Notes: a model not told the origin generated them from the sequence alone. A DNA stretch of 55,200 nucleotides from Flavobacteriaceae bacterium (GCA_029246125.1 JAQWNZ010000035.1:1-55200), one strand, 5' to 3'; numbered from the stretch's first letter, positions 26,913-36,649 are shown. Program-made: numbers and translations.

Positions 26913-28253
26913 ATGAATAAAGTTGTTTCCCAATTTTTGGATCAAGTCCACGCAAGGAACCAAAATGAACCTGAATTTATGCAAGCAGTCACAGAAGTAG
27001 CTGAGACTGTAATCCCCTACATTGTAAAAAATGATATTTATTATGGGCAAAATATCTTATTGAGAATGGCTGAGCCGGAAAGAGTTTTATCATTTAGAGT
27101 TGCTTGGATTGATGATAATGAAGAAATACAGGTTAACAGAGGTTACAGAGTTCAGATGAATTCAGCTATAGGACCCTACAAAGGGGGGCTTAGATTTCAC
27201 CCTAGTGTGAATTTAAGTGTCTTAAAATTTTTAGCCTTTGAACAAACATTTAAAAACAGCTTGACAACACTTCCCATGGGAGGAGGTAAAGGTGGTGCAG
27301 ATTTTAATCCAAAAGGAAGGTCAGATACGGAAGTTATGCGATTTTGTCAAAGTTTTATGACAGAGCTTTATAGTCATATTGGCCCAAATAAAGATGTCCC
27401 TGCTGGTGATATTGGAGTTGGAGGCCGCGAAATAGGTTATTTATTTGGTCAATATAAACGTTTACAAAATGAATTTACCGGTGTTTTAACGGGAAAAGGG
27501 GCTTCTTTTGGAGGTTCCCTCATTAGACCAGAAGCTACAGGGTATGGGGTTGTTTATTTTACTGAAAAAATGTTAGAATATAAAAATAACAGTATTGAAG
27601 GGAAAACAGTAACAATTTCTGGGTCAGGAAATGTTGCACAATATGCAACAGAAAAATGCATTCATCTTGGTGCTAAAGTAGTCACTATGTCTGATTCATC
27701 CGGATATATTTACGATCCAGAAGGTATTAATCAGGAAAAACTCACCTTTATAATGGATTTAAAAAACATCAAAAGAGGAAGAATTGATGAATATATAAAT
27801 CATTATCAAAAAGCTTCATTTTATCCTGGAAAAACACCTTGGGAAGTGCCCTGTAATATTGCATTACCGTGTGCAACTCAAAATGAATTAAACAAAAAAG
27901 ATGCTGAGCTACTAATTAAAAATGGATGTTATTGTGTCGGTGAAGGAGCTAATATGCCTAGTACACCTGAAGCAATTTCAATATTCATAAAAAATAAAGT
28001 CCTTTTCGCTCCTGGAAAAGCCTCAAATGCAGGAGGCGTAGCCGTTTCTGGACTTGAAATGGCTCAAAACTCTTTAAGATATAGTTGGACAAGAGAAGAA
28101 GTCGATGCAAAATTAAAAACAATTATGAATGATATCCATCAATCTTGTATAAAATATGGGAATGAGAAGAGTTATATAGATTATGTAAAAGGAGCAAATA
28201 TTGCTGGATTTGTAAAGGTTGCAGATGCCATGCTTGCCCAAGGAGTTGTATAA
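26913..28253 (+). CDS. gdhA: NADP-type glutamate dehydrogenase
   Basis: 446 residues from the ATG at 26913 (MNKVVSQFLDQV); a TTG at 26904 would add three. Hexameric GDH family: substrate loop PYKGGLRFHPSVN, catalytic lysine in LPMGGGKGGADFNPKG, Asp in DVPAGDIGVGGREIGY, and the Rossmann motif SGSGNVAQYATEK. It assimilates ammonium by reductive amination of 2-oxoglutarate. Length and motifs fit the small biosynthetic type; cofactor use is inferred. A TATCTTAG sequence upstream (26885-26892) resembles a -7 box with one mismatch. Confidence 0.96.
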   Translation: MNKVVSQFLDQVHARNQNEPEFMQAVTEVAETVIPYIVKNDIYYGQNILLRMAEPERVLSFRVAWIDDNEEIQVNRGYRVQMNSAIGPYKGGLRFHPSVNLSVLKFLAFEQTFKNSLTTLPMGGGKGGADFNPKGRSDTEVMRFCQSFMTELYSHIGPNKDVPAGDIGVGGREIGYLFGQYKRLQNEFTGVLTGKGASFGGSLIRPEATGYGVVYFTEKMLEYKNNSIEGKTVTISGSGNVAQYATEKCIHLGAKVVTMSDSSGYIYDPEGINQEKLTFIMDLKNIKRGRIDEYINHYQKASFYPGKTPWEVPCNIALPCATQNELNKKDAELLIKNGCYCVGEGANMPSTPEAISIFIKNKVLFAPGKASNAGGVAVSGLEMAQNSLRYSWTREEVDAKLKTIMNDIHQSCIKYGNEKSYIDYVKGANIAGFVKVADAMLAQGVV

Positions 28254-28268
28254 ACTTATTTTTTTATA

Positions 28269-29003
28269 ATGAATAATACGGTCCAAGCAATTGTTTTAGG
28301 AACAATCCGCTACGGGGAATCCAGCCTCATTGTGGCTTGCTATACTAAACAATTTGGACTTCAGTCATACATGCTAAAGGGACTATTGTCAGTCAAGAAA
28401 AAGAAAAAAATTTCTAAATCTTTTTTTGAACCACTTACCCTAATAGAGTTTGAATCTAAAAAGAATCGTGATAATAAGCTTGGGTATCTTCAAGAAGTAA
28501 ATTTATTAAATGCCTATATCTCAATCCCTTTTGATTTGAGAAAAAAAGCTGTTATTTTTTTTTTAGCTGAAGTAATTCATCAGATTGTAAAAGAAGAGCA
28601 ACAAGAAACGAATCCAGGTCTATTCAATTATATAAAAAAAAAATTATTATGGCTGGATAAAAATGATGAAATCGGACTTTTCCCCCTTAAAATTATGCTA
28701 GATTTAACTTGGTTTATGGGATTTTACCCAAATATCACTGAAAAAGATGCACCATATTTTGACCTGGAGGCAGGCTCTATGAGTTTTAGAAAACCAGAAG
28801 ATAATTATATTGATGGTGCTTTAAAAACTCATTGGATCGATATTTTGGGCACGAAATTTGAGTTACTAACTAGTTTAAGATTATTAAAACATGAAAAAGC
28901 TGCATTGTTGAAACAAGCAATAAGTTATTTCAAATTACATTTACAACAATTCAAACCACCGAAATCTATAGAAATATTGAATGAGCTCTTTAAAGTTTCA
29001 TAG
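28269..29003 (+). CDS. recO: DNA repair protein RecO
   Basis: 244 residues. The N-terminal OB fold reads VQAIVLGTIRYGESSLIVAC and FGLQSYMLKGLLSVKKKKK; the helical C-terminal domain follows. Zinc-binding cysteines known from some RecO proteins are absent. RecO helps load RecA onto SSB-coated DNA. The last 23 bp overlap the start of the TonB receptor gene in another frame, so the two are probably translated together. Confidence 0.92.
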   Translation: MNNTVQAIVLGTIRYGESSLIVACYTKQFGLQSYMLKGLLSVKKKKKISKSFFEPLTLIEFESKKNRDNKLGYLQEVNLLNAYISIPFDLRKKAVIFFLAEVIHQIVKEEQQETNPGLFNYIKKKLLWLDKNDEIGLFPLKIMLDLTWFMGFYPNITEKDAPYFDLEAGSMSFRKPEDNYIDGALKTHWIDILGTKFELLTSLRLLKHEKAALLKQAISYFKLHLQQFKPPKSIEILNELFKVS

Positions 29004-31458
29004 AATTCTTATCCCTCTTATTGCTCCTTTATGGGTTTTAGGTCAGGAAGCTTTAATTCTAGATGGGGTATCTGGTTATCCTTTAGAAGGGGTTGCTTTA
29101 TTTGACAACTCTAAATCAAAAGCGGTATTAACAGATATTGATGGTAAAGCACCATTAAATATTTTCTCTGTTAATGATTCCATAAATATTCAATTTATAG
29201 GATTTGAAACTCTAAAAATAAAATTAGAAAGTAAACAACTTGAAAATGGAATTACTATTGCCTTGAATCCTAAAAATCAAACTCTTAATGAGGTAATTCT
29301 ATCAGTCGCTAGAAATGCAACCAGCAGAAAACAAATTGCTGAAAAAGTGGCAGTAATTGATAGAAAAACTATTGAACTTCAAAGACCAAGTTCAGGAGCA
29401 GAGTTAGTAGGTTTGAGTCCTGGGGTAAGGATACAAAAATCTCAAGGTGGGGGTGGAAGCCCTGTGATTCGTGGCTTTGAGGCGAATAGAATCTTAATGG
29501 TGGTCGATGGTGTTCGTATGAATAATGCTATTTACAGGAGTGGGCATCTTCAAAATGCAATCACCATCAACCCTAATATAATAGAACGAGTTGAAGTTGT
29601 TTATGGATCTTCTTCAGTAGGGTATGGTTCAGATGCCCTAGGTGGTGTAATACATTACTTCACAAAAAGTCCACTAATAAATAGTGAAAAGAAAAAGTCC
29701 TTTTATTTTTCAAGTGATTTCTCTTCTGCAAATTATTCAACTATCAATTCATTTTCTTCTGAATTGAGCTTTAAAAAATGGGCTAGTTTAAGTAGTATAA
29801 GTTATTCAGGGTTTGGAGACATACGGATAGGTAAAAATCGGACTCATGGTTTTGAAAACTGGGGACTTACTCCTTTTTATTCCAATAATTCTAGAACATT
29901 TTATAGTCCTAATCAAGTGGTTAATGAAAATCCTTTAATACAAAAAAATACGGCCTATAATCAACTAGATCTGTTTCAAAAGTTTTTAGTTCAATTAGAT
30001 GATAAAAACCAATTTATTCTGAATATCCAATATTCTAATTCCTCTGATATTCCACGCTATGATAAGCTGATTGAAAAACGTAATGGAAACCTTAGATATG
30101 CGGAGTGGTATTATGGTCCACAAAAGCGTTTACTTGTTTCTCCTAAATTGAAATTCTATCCGCAAAAAAAACTCATGAATTCTGGTCGAATTACTATGGC
30201 TTTTCAATCTATTGAGGAATCTAGAAATAACCGATCATTTGGAAATCTAATACGTAAGATTCAGAAAGAAAAAGTTAATGTGTGGGGTCTGAATGGTGAT
30301 TTTGAATTTAAATATAATGATAGGTACTCCTTCTCCTATGGTTTTGAAGCTACTTTTAATAAAGTTAAATCATATGGATTCGGAAAAAAATTAATCATTC
30401 AGCAAAATGAAATTATTGATTTAGCTCCATCTGAACCATTTCCTTCACGCTACCCAAGCGAAGGAAGCTCTTATGATAGTTTTGCTGGATATATTAACTG
30501 GATATGGGACTTCAATCCTAAACTAACCATAAATTTTGGAGCAAGATTTACGAACACTAACCTCTATGCACGTTGGAAAGAGTATTATAATATTAATGCG
30601 CTTTTAGATATAGTTAATCTTGATTCGAAAGCTTTAACTAGCACCTTAGGATTAACCTACAGGCCTTCTGAACAAATCCAATGGAATGCAATTATTTCAA
30701 ATGGGTTTAGGAATCCTAATATAGATGATATAGGAAAAATAAGAGAAAGTCAAGGGTTATTGGTAGTACCTAATCCTTTTTTATTCCCAGAATATGCCTA
30801 TAATCTTGAGTTTGGACTCAAAAAGTATTTTAATCAGTCCAAAAATTATATTTCTATTAGGGCTTTTTCGACACTCATTTCTAGTCACATTGGCAGAAGC
30901 TATTACTCTATTTTTTCAGATATCTCAACGCCAGACAACAATACAATAATTTACAATGATGAAGAAGTTATAACATTAGCAAATAGGAATCTTGGTAATC
31001 GATATCTATATGGTGGCTCTATTGATGGATCTTTTTCTCTTAGTATCCCCCTGAAAATACGTGGTAATATTTCTATTATTGATGGCGCTAAAAGTTTAAA
31101 ATACGGGCCTTTACCCTCAATATCGCCTACTTTTGGACGTCTATTTATTCAATATCAAAAAGACAAGTTGTTGACTCATCTTAGTTATCAATTTAGTGCT
31201 AAAAAAAATGTAGAAGATTATAGCAATGGTGGAGAAGATGGCTTAGAGGAGACACCTCTACTTTCTGAAAACCCTAGGGTTTTCGAAGGAACACCAGCTT
31301 GGAATGAACTTTCATGGTTGGCTCAATACAATTTCAAAGATAGTACTGTTTTTAGAGTTGGCTTAGAAAATATTTTCGATGTTCACTACCGACCTTTTGC
31401 GTCTGGAATCTCAGCACCTGGAAGAAATTTAAAATTAGGAGTTAATTACAGCTTCTAA
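28981..31458 (+). CDS. TonB-dependent outer-membrane receptor
   Basis: 825 residues. A signal peptide (to about residue 21, VLGQ) is followed by a carboxypeptidase-like domain (about 23-102; SGYPLEGVALFDNSKSK), a plug (about 108-230; GGGGSPVIRGFEANRILMVV, VEVVYGSSSVGYGSDALGGV), and a barrel ending VGLENIFDVHYRPFASGIS...LKLGVNYSF. The plug resembles receptors of the haem/haemoglobin and siderophore type more than SusC, but the ligand is not readable. Its start lies inside recO (23-bp overlap), a common arrangement in Flavobacteriia. Confidence 0.92.
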   Translation: MSSLKFHRILIPLIAPLWVLGQEALILDGVSGYPLEGVALFDNSKSKAVLTDIDGKAPLNIFSVNDSINIQFIGFETLKIKLESKQLENGITIALNPKNQTLNEVILSVARNATSRKQIAEKVAVIDRKTIELQRPSSGAELVGLSPGVRIQKSQGGGGSPVIRGFEANRILMVVDGVRMNNAIYRSGHLQNAITINPNIIERVEVVYGSSSVGYGSDALGGVIHYFTKSPLINSEKKKSFYFSSDFSSANYSTINSFSSELSFKKWASLSSISYSGFGDIRIGKNRTHGFENWGLTPFYSNNSRTFYSPNQVVNENPLIQKNTAYNQLDLFQKFLVQLDDKNQFILNIQYSNSSDIPRYDKLIEKRNGNLRYAEWYYGPQKRLLVSPKLKFYPQKKLMNSGRITMAFQSIEESRNNRSFGNLIRKIQKEKVNVWGLNGDFEFKYNDRYSFSYGFEATFNKVKSYGFGKKLIIQQNEIIDLAPSEPFPSRYPSEGSSYDSFAGYINWIWDFNPKLTINFGARFTNTNLYARWKEYYNINALLDIVNLDSKALTSTLGLTYRPSEQIQWNAIISNGFRNPNIDDIGKIRESQGLLVVPNPFLFPEYAYNLEFGLKKYFNQSKNYISIRAFSTLISSHIGRSYYSIFSDISTPDNNTIIYNDEEVITLANRNLGNRYLYGGSIDGSFSLSIPLKIRGNISIIDGAKSLKYGPLPSISPTFGRLFIQYQKDKLLTHLSYQFSAKKNVEDYSNGGEDGLEETPLLSENPRVFEGTPAWNELSWLAQYNFKDSTVFRVGLENIFDVHYRPFASGISAPGRNLKLGVNYSF

Positions 31459-31596
31459 GTCCTAGGTTATCAGTATTCAACAATTATTTTCATTACTCTA
31501 TTTGATTGAAATTAGTTACTTTCGCACATTAAGTTAATCTACTACTAGTATATGCCTTAATTTGACACAAATCAAATAAATAAAAATTAATAACAA

Positions 31597-34500
31597 GTGA
31601 GGTTTAAGGAATACAAACAAATGGATTTGCCTAACATTGCTAAAGAAATTCTAAAACAATGGAAGGATGAGGACACTTTTTCTAAAACCTTAAATAATAG
31701 AAAGGGAAGTCCCCCATTTATTTTTTACGAAGGGCCTCCATCTGCAAATGGAACGCCTGGTATTCATCATGTAATGGCAAGAGCTATTAAAGATATTTTT
31801 TGTCGTTATAAAACTCAGAAAGGTTATCTAGTAGATCGAAAGGCAGGATGGGATACACACGGACTTCCTGTAGAACTTGGTGTAGAAAAAGAACTTGGAA
31901 TTACTAAAGATGATATTGGAAAAAGTATTAGCATAGAAGATTATAATTCCTCTTGTAAAAAAGCTGTAATGCGTTATACAGATGTTTGGAATTCCCTTAC
32001 AATGCGAATAGGCTATTGGGTAGATATGAAAGATCCATATGTGACTTATAAATCCAAATACATGGAATCCGTTTGGTGGTTAATCAAGCAAATTCATGAA
32101 AAAGGTTTCCTTTACAAGGGTTATACAATTCAGCCCTATTCTCCTATGGCTGGAACTGGGCTAAGCTCACACGAACTAAATCAGCCTGGAGCCTACCAAA
32201 ACATTACAGATACAACAGTAACTGCTCAGTTCAAAGCTATAAATTCAAGTTTGCCAAAATCTCTAAAGGGAGAAATACCCCTTTATTTTTTAGCATGGAC
32301 CACAACCCCGTGGACTTTGCCATCAAATACCGCACTTACAGTAGGAAAGAAAATTGATTATGCAATTGTAAATACTTTCAATCAATATACTCACAAATCT
32401 GTAAGAGTAATTCTTGCTAAAGACCTTGTTGTAAAACAGTTTGGAAAAAAATATATTGAGCAGGCTACTTTAAAAGAATTTAAGGCTAGTGATAAAAAAA
32501 TACCATATAAGATAGAGAGTGTCATTAAAGGAAGTAAACTAGTCAATATTCGGTATGAACAACTTTGGGCAGAAGCGCCTGTTCCGTTTACAAACCCAGA
32601 AAATGCTTTCAGAGTAATTGAAGGTGATTTTGTAACAACTGAAGATGGAACAGGTATTGTTCATACTGCACCAACTTTTGGAGCAGACGATGCTAAAGTT
32701 GCTAAAGAAGCATCACCCGAAGTTCCACCTCTTTTAGTAAAAGATGAAAATGAGAATCTAGTTCCATTAGTTGATCTAAGTGGTCGCTTCAGGAAAGAAG
32801 TTGGTCGCTTAGGTGGTCAGTTTGTAAAAAACGAATACTATCCTAAAGGACAAATCCCTGATCGCTCAACAGATATAGACATTGCGATACAGCTAAAAGA
32901 AGAAAACAAGGCATTTAAAGTTGAAAAATATGTTCACTCATATCCAAATTGCTGGAGAACCGATAAACCCATTCTTTATTATCCGTTAGATTCTTGGTTT
33001 ATTAAGGTAAAAGATATTAAAGATGAAATGGTTTCCCTGAACAAGGAAATTAACTGGAAACCTAAATCTACTGGCGAAGGTCGTTTTGGTAATTGGATTG
33101 CTAATGCAAATGATTGGAATCTTTCCCGATCCCGATTTTGGGGAATCCCCCTTCCCATTTGGCGAACAGAAGATGACAAAGAAACTCGAGTAATCGGGTC
33201 CATTGAAGAGCTAAAAAAAGCAATTGAAAAATCTATTTCAAAAGGGCTAATGGATAATAATCCTTTAGATAATTTTATCCAAAATGATTTTTCAGAATCT
33301 AACTATGATAAGGTGGATCTCCACAAACAAAGTGTTGACAAAGTTATACTGAGCGGTAGCAATGGTGAACCAATGTATAGAGAATCTGACCTGATTGATG
33401 TTTGGTTTGACTCTGGCTCCATGCCTTATGCGCAATGGCATTATCCCTTTGAAAATAAAGAATTAATAGATCAGGGAAAATGTTTCCCTGCAGATTACAT
33501 AGCAGAAGGAGTAGACCAAACCCGTGGTTGGTTTTATACTCTTCATGCCATAGCTACTCTTGTCTTTAAAGAAAAGGCTTATAAAAATGTTATATCAAAT
33601 GGTTTAGTATTAGATAAAAATGGACAAAAAATGTCCAAAAGATTGGGTAACGCAGTGGATCCATTTGAAACATTAGATCAGTATGGACCTGATGCCACAC
33701 GTTGGTATATGATTTCAAATGCAAACCCTTGGGACAATCTAAAATTTGATTTAGAAGGAATTGCCGAAGTACGGCGTAAATTTTTTGGAACACTTTACAA
33801 TACGTATTCTTTTTTTACCTTATATGCTAATATTGATAGGTTTAATCCTGAAAAAGAAGTAACCATTCCTTACAATCAAAGGCCTGAGCTTGATCAATGG
33901 ATTCTTTCAGAGTTAAACTCACTCATTAAAGGGGTAGATGCTGCCTATGACGATTACGAACCTACAAAGGCTAGTAGAGCGATTTCAGATTTTGTTCAAG
34001 AAAAACTTAGTAACTGGTACGTACGACTTTGTAGAAGACGTTTTTGGAAAGGAGACTATGGTCAAGATAAAATTTCAGCCTTCCAAACTCTACACGAATG
34101 CTTAATAACTGTTTGTAAGCTTGCTGCACCTGTAGCCCCATTTTATATGGACCATCTATATCAAGATCTCACTTTAAATACAGAATCCGTTCATCTAACT
34201 GATTTCCCGAAAATAAAAAAAGAGTTAATTCAAACAGAATTGGAACAACAAATTAACACTGCAAGAGCCATAACTTCACTTGCATTATCACTGCGTAAAA
34301 AGGAACAAATAAAAGTTCGTCAACCTTTACACAAAATCTTAGTCCCAGTAAAAAATAATGCTGAACGAAAGCGAATTGAAAAAATTAGTCTACAACTCAA
34401 AAGAGAAATCAATGTAAAGGAGGTTGAACTTTTAGATGAAGCTAATGATCTTTTGGTCAAAGAAATTAAACCAAACTTTAAGGCTCTTGGGCCCCGTTTT

Positions 34501-34983
34501 GGAAAAGATATTAAATCAGTAACCCAAGCAATAAAAGAACTAAGTAAAGAGCAAATCCAACAACTTGAATACGATAAAAATATTACTCTTTATATCGATG
34601 GCAAGAAAATTCAAATAAAAGAAACCGATGTGGAAGTTTTATTCAAAGATATCGAAGGCTGGCAAGTTGCACAAAGTGATGGTTTGACTGTAGCCTTAGA
34701 CATGACATTGACCCCAGAGCTTATAAAAGAGGGGTTGGCAAGAGAGCTAGTGAATAGAATTCAAAACCACAGAAAAGAAAGTGGTTTGGAGGTTACTGAT
34801 AAAATTGAAGTTTTTTTAAAGGAAAATGCTAAGTTAGAAGCTGCGGTTTCAGAAAATAAAAGTTATATATTGTCCGAAACTTTAGCAACTAGCTTAATTT
34901 TCAAAGCAAACGTTGAGCAGGGGTTTCCTCTGGAATTTGATACAATTAAATCAATCATTCAAATCAAAAAACTAAAGTCATGA
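31597..34983 (+). CDS. ileS: Isoleucyl-tRNA synthetase, type 2-like, with GIHH in place of HIGH
   Basis: 1128 residues from a GTG at 31597. Charges tRNA-Ile. PSANGTPGIHHVMARAIKD (residues 49-67) is the first class I signature; in the common enzyme the four residues after NGxx read HIGH, here G55-I56-H57-H58 (31759-31770). The second signature is KMSKRLG (33630 on). The editing domain lies between (WTTTPWTLPSNTA, EDGTGIVHTAPTFGADD). The length and long C-terminal part fit the type 2 (eukaryote-like) IleRS, which is naturally mupirocin-resistant, and the swapped GxHH is reported for a hyper-resistant subset. It is 138 bp after the TonB receptor gene and overlaps the DksA-like gene by 4 bp. Confidence 0.97.
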   Translation: MRFKEYKQMDLPNIAKEILKQWKDEDTFSKTLNNRKGSPPFIFYEGPPSANGTPGIHHVMARAIKDIFCRYKTQKGYLVDRKAGWDTHGLPVELGVEKELGITKDDIGKSISIEDYNSSCKKAVMRYTDVWNSLTMRIGYWVDMKDPYVTYKSKYMESVWWLIKQIHEKGFLYKGYTIQPYSPMAGTGLSSHELNQPGAYQNITDTTVTAQFKAINSSLPKSLKGEIPLYFLAWTTTPWTLPSNTALTVGKKIDYAIVNTFNQYTHKSVRVILAKDLVVKQFGKKYIEQATLKEFKASDKKIPYKIESVIKGSKLVNIRYEQLWAEAPVPFTNPENAFRVIEGDFVTTEDGTGIVHTAPTFGADDAKVAKEASPEVPPLLVKDENENLVPLVDLSGRFRKEVGRLGGQFVKNEYYPKGQIPDRSTDIDIAIQLKEENKAFKVEKYVHSYPNCWRTDKPILYYPLDSWFIKVKDIKDEMVSLNKEINWKPKSTGEGRFGNWIANANDWNLSRSRFWGIPLPIWRTEDDKETRVIGSIEELKKAIEKSISKGLMDNNPLDNFIQNDFSESNYDKVDLHKQSVDKVILSGSNGEPMYRESDLIDVWFDSGSMPYAQWHYPFENKELIDQGKCFPADYIAEGVDQTRGWFYTLHAIATLVFKEKAYKNVISNGLVLDKNGQKMSKRLGNAVDPFETLDQYGPDATRWYMISNANPWDNLKFDLEGIAEVRRKFFGTLYNTYSFFTLYANIDRFNPEKEVTIPYNQRPELDQWILSELNSLIKGVDAAYDDYEPTKASRAISDFVQEKLSNWYVRLCRRRFWKGDYGQDKISAFQTLHECLITVCKLAAPVAPFYMDHLYQDLTLNTESVHLTDFPKIKKELIQTELEQQINTARAITSLALSLRKKEQIKVRQPLHKILVPVKNNAERKRIEKISLQLKREINVKEVELLDEANDLLVKEIKPNFKALGPRFGKDIKSVTQAIKELSKEQIQQLEYDKNITLYIDGKKIQIKETDVEVLFKDIEGWQVAQSDGLTVALDMTLTPELIKEGLARELVNRIQNHRKESGLEVTDKIEVFLKENAKLEAAVSENKSYILSETLATSLIFKANVEQGFPLEFDTIKSIIQIKKLKS

Positions 34984-35357
34984 ATAATAAAACAAGATAT
35001 GCCGACAAGGAATTAAAAGAATTTAGAAAACTAATAGAAGAAAAAATTGATAAAGCCAAAGCAGATCTTGAGCTTTTGAGAAGTGCATACATGAATAATG
35101 GAAATAATGGTACAGAGGATACTGCGCCTACTTTCAAGGCATTTGAAGAAGGTTCAGAAACAATGTCCAAGGAAGCAAACACTCAATTGGCGATTCGTCA
35201 AGAAAAATTTATAAGGGATTTAAAAAATGCTCTCGTACGTATTGAAAATAAAACATACGGAATATGTCGTGTAACAGGAAAACTAATCAATAAAAAACGA
35301 TTGTATTTAGTACCTCACGCAACTCTGAGTATAGAGGCAAAAAATATGCAGAAATAG
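34980..35357 (+). CDS. DksA/TraR-family protein with degenerate zinc finger
   Basis: 125 residues. A charged coiled-coil N-terminal half (KELKEFRKLIEEKIDKAKAD) leads to the finger region YGICRVTGKLINKKRLYLVP. Family C4 proteins have four cysteines here; only one (Cys at 35265) remains, so zinc binding is unlikely. The RL..VP.A.... part of the motif is kept. DksA-like proteins bind in the RNA polymerase secondary channel. The start overlaps the ileS stop by 4 bp (ATGA), and lspA follows; ileS-dksA-lspA is a conserved order in this group. Confidence 0.9.
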   Translation: MNNKTRYADKELKEFRKLIEEKIDKAKADLELLRSAYMNNGNNGTEDTAPTFKAFEEGSETMSKEANTQLAIRQEKFIRDLKNALVRIENKTYGICRVTGKLINKKRLYLVPHATLSIEAKNMQK

Positions 35358-35370
35358 CAGCTCTTAAGTT

Positions 35371-36027
35371 CTGAAAACAAAAAAAACATATTTTACCTCT
35401 GCGATAGCAGTTACTATTATAACCCTCATATTATTTATAGATCAGGGGAGTAAGTTTTACATTAAACTAAATTATCCACTTTCATCATATGGTGTCCCTG
35501 CCATATTAGATTGGGGTTTCTTTAAATTATTATTTGTCGAAAACAGTGGAATGGCGATGGGAACCAAGCTCAATGATTTTATACCTTTTATTTCAGAAAA
35601 AACAGCAAAGCTCATTCTCACTTTATTTCGAATAGTTGCTATATCTGGACTTGGTTATTGGTTATGGAGCTCCGTCCAAAAGCAAACCCATATTTTTCTT
35701 AAGTGGGCTTTGGTATTAATTTTTGCTGGTGCACTAGGAAATATTATTGATTCTGTATTTTATGGAGTAATTTTTTCAGACAGTCATGATACTGTTGCTA
35801 GTCTTTTTCCAGAAAAAGGTTATGCGCCTCTTTTCTATGGCCATGTAGTTGACATGCTTCAGTTTCCTTTAGTTGAATGGGATTGGCCTAATTGGATGCC
35901 ATGGATAGGGGGTGAACACTTCCTTTTTTTTCAATACATTTTCAATATTGCTGATACTTCTATTAGCACAGGGGTAGGTATTTTGATCTTTTTTAACAAA
36001 ACAATATTTACAAAAAATAATGATTAA
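35371..36027 (+). CDS. lspA: Lipoprotein signal peptidase (signal peptidase II), apparent CTG start
   Basis: 218 residues if read from CTG at 35371 (KTKKTYFTSAIAVTIITLI as the first membrane helix). The frame is closed upstream at 35365, and no ATG, GTG or TTG occurs before the internal ATG at 35551. Starting there would delete helix 1 and LFIDQGSKFYI. Catalytic aspartates are in GNIIDSVFYG and FNIADTSIS. A long insert (SHDTVASLFPEKGYAPLFYG) is typical of Bacteroidota LspA. It removes signal peptides from lipoproteins at the inner membrane, relevant to the many lipoproteins here. It starts 14 bases after the DksA-like stop; the 3' end overlaps the cyclo-ligase gene by 4 bp. Confidence 0.9.
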   Translation: MKTKKTYFTSAIAVTIITLILFIDQGSKFYIKLNYPLSSYGVPAILDWGFFKLLFVENSGMAMGTKLNDFIPFISEKTAKLILTLFRIVAISGLGYWLWSSVQKQTHIFLKWALVLIFAGALGNIIDSVFYGVIFSDSHDTVASLFPEKGYAPLFYGHVVDMLQFPLVEWDWPNWMPWIGGEHFLFFQYIFNIADTSISTGVGILIFFNKTIFTKNND

Positions 36028-36596
36028 AAATTATATATTTTTTTTGGGCAAACACAATAATCCATTTGAATATCCCCTTCATAAACATCTTCAATAGTTT
36101 CAACTGGGTCAAAAAAAGAAAGTCCAATTTTTAATACTTCGGATTTACATTCCCTTAAAAACCGATCATAGAATCCTTTTCCATAGCCAACACGATAGCC
36201 TTTGAGATCAAAAATCAATAGTGGTATAAAAACCACATCGAGTTGTTTTGTGTTAAAAATAATACCTTCTTTGGGCTCAGGTATTTGCCATATATTATTT
36301 TCAATCCTAGTACTATCCGTAAGTAAAATATGATCCAAATCATATTTCCCTCTGAGTCTAGGAAGTATTACATCTTTATCTCTACCTTGCAATAACGTTA
36401 ATAAAAGAGTTGAGTTAACCTCAGCTTTTAGAAGTATAGGTAAAAACAAATGAAAATATTGGAGTTTCCAAATGGGTAGATTTAAGCATTGATTTGCAAT
36501 TGCAAAACTTAACTCCTCATGAGACTCCTCAGATAGTGCCTTACGCTTTTTTAAGTAATATTCTCTTAGATTAAACTTCGTATGCATCATTTGCAT
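36024..36596 (-). CDS. 5-formyltetrahydrofolate cyclo-ligase
   Basis: 190 residues. Basic N-terminus (LREYYLKKRKAL), central VFIPLLIFDLKGYRVGYGKG and GFYDRFL, the family's substrate-binding signature. It converts 5-formyl-THF to 5,10-methenyl-THF using ATP. Start is the ATG at 36596; two further ATGs three and four codons in are possible. Convergent with lspA, overlapping its stop by 4 bp, and divergent from uvrC. Confidence 0.94.
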   Translation of the reverse strand: MQMMHTKFNLREYYLKKRKALSEESHEELSFAIANQCLNLPIWKLQYFHLFLPILLKAEVNSTLLLTLLQGRDKDVILPRLRGKYDLDHILLTDSTRIENNIWQIPEPKEGIIFNTKQLDVVFIPLLIFDLKGYRVGYGKGFYDRFLRECKSEVLKIGLSFFDPVETIEDVYEGDIQMDYCVCPKKIYNF

Positions 36597-36649
36597 TAAA
36601 TCCTTATGACATCTATTTTAATCCCAAAGAAAATCAATATTTTCGTTTT

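Noticed and set aside
28981-29003. Overlap of recO with the TonB receptor as a frameshift or fusion
   Set aside because: Both proteins are complete with proper ends; the 23-bp overlap is a normal coupled arrangement.
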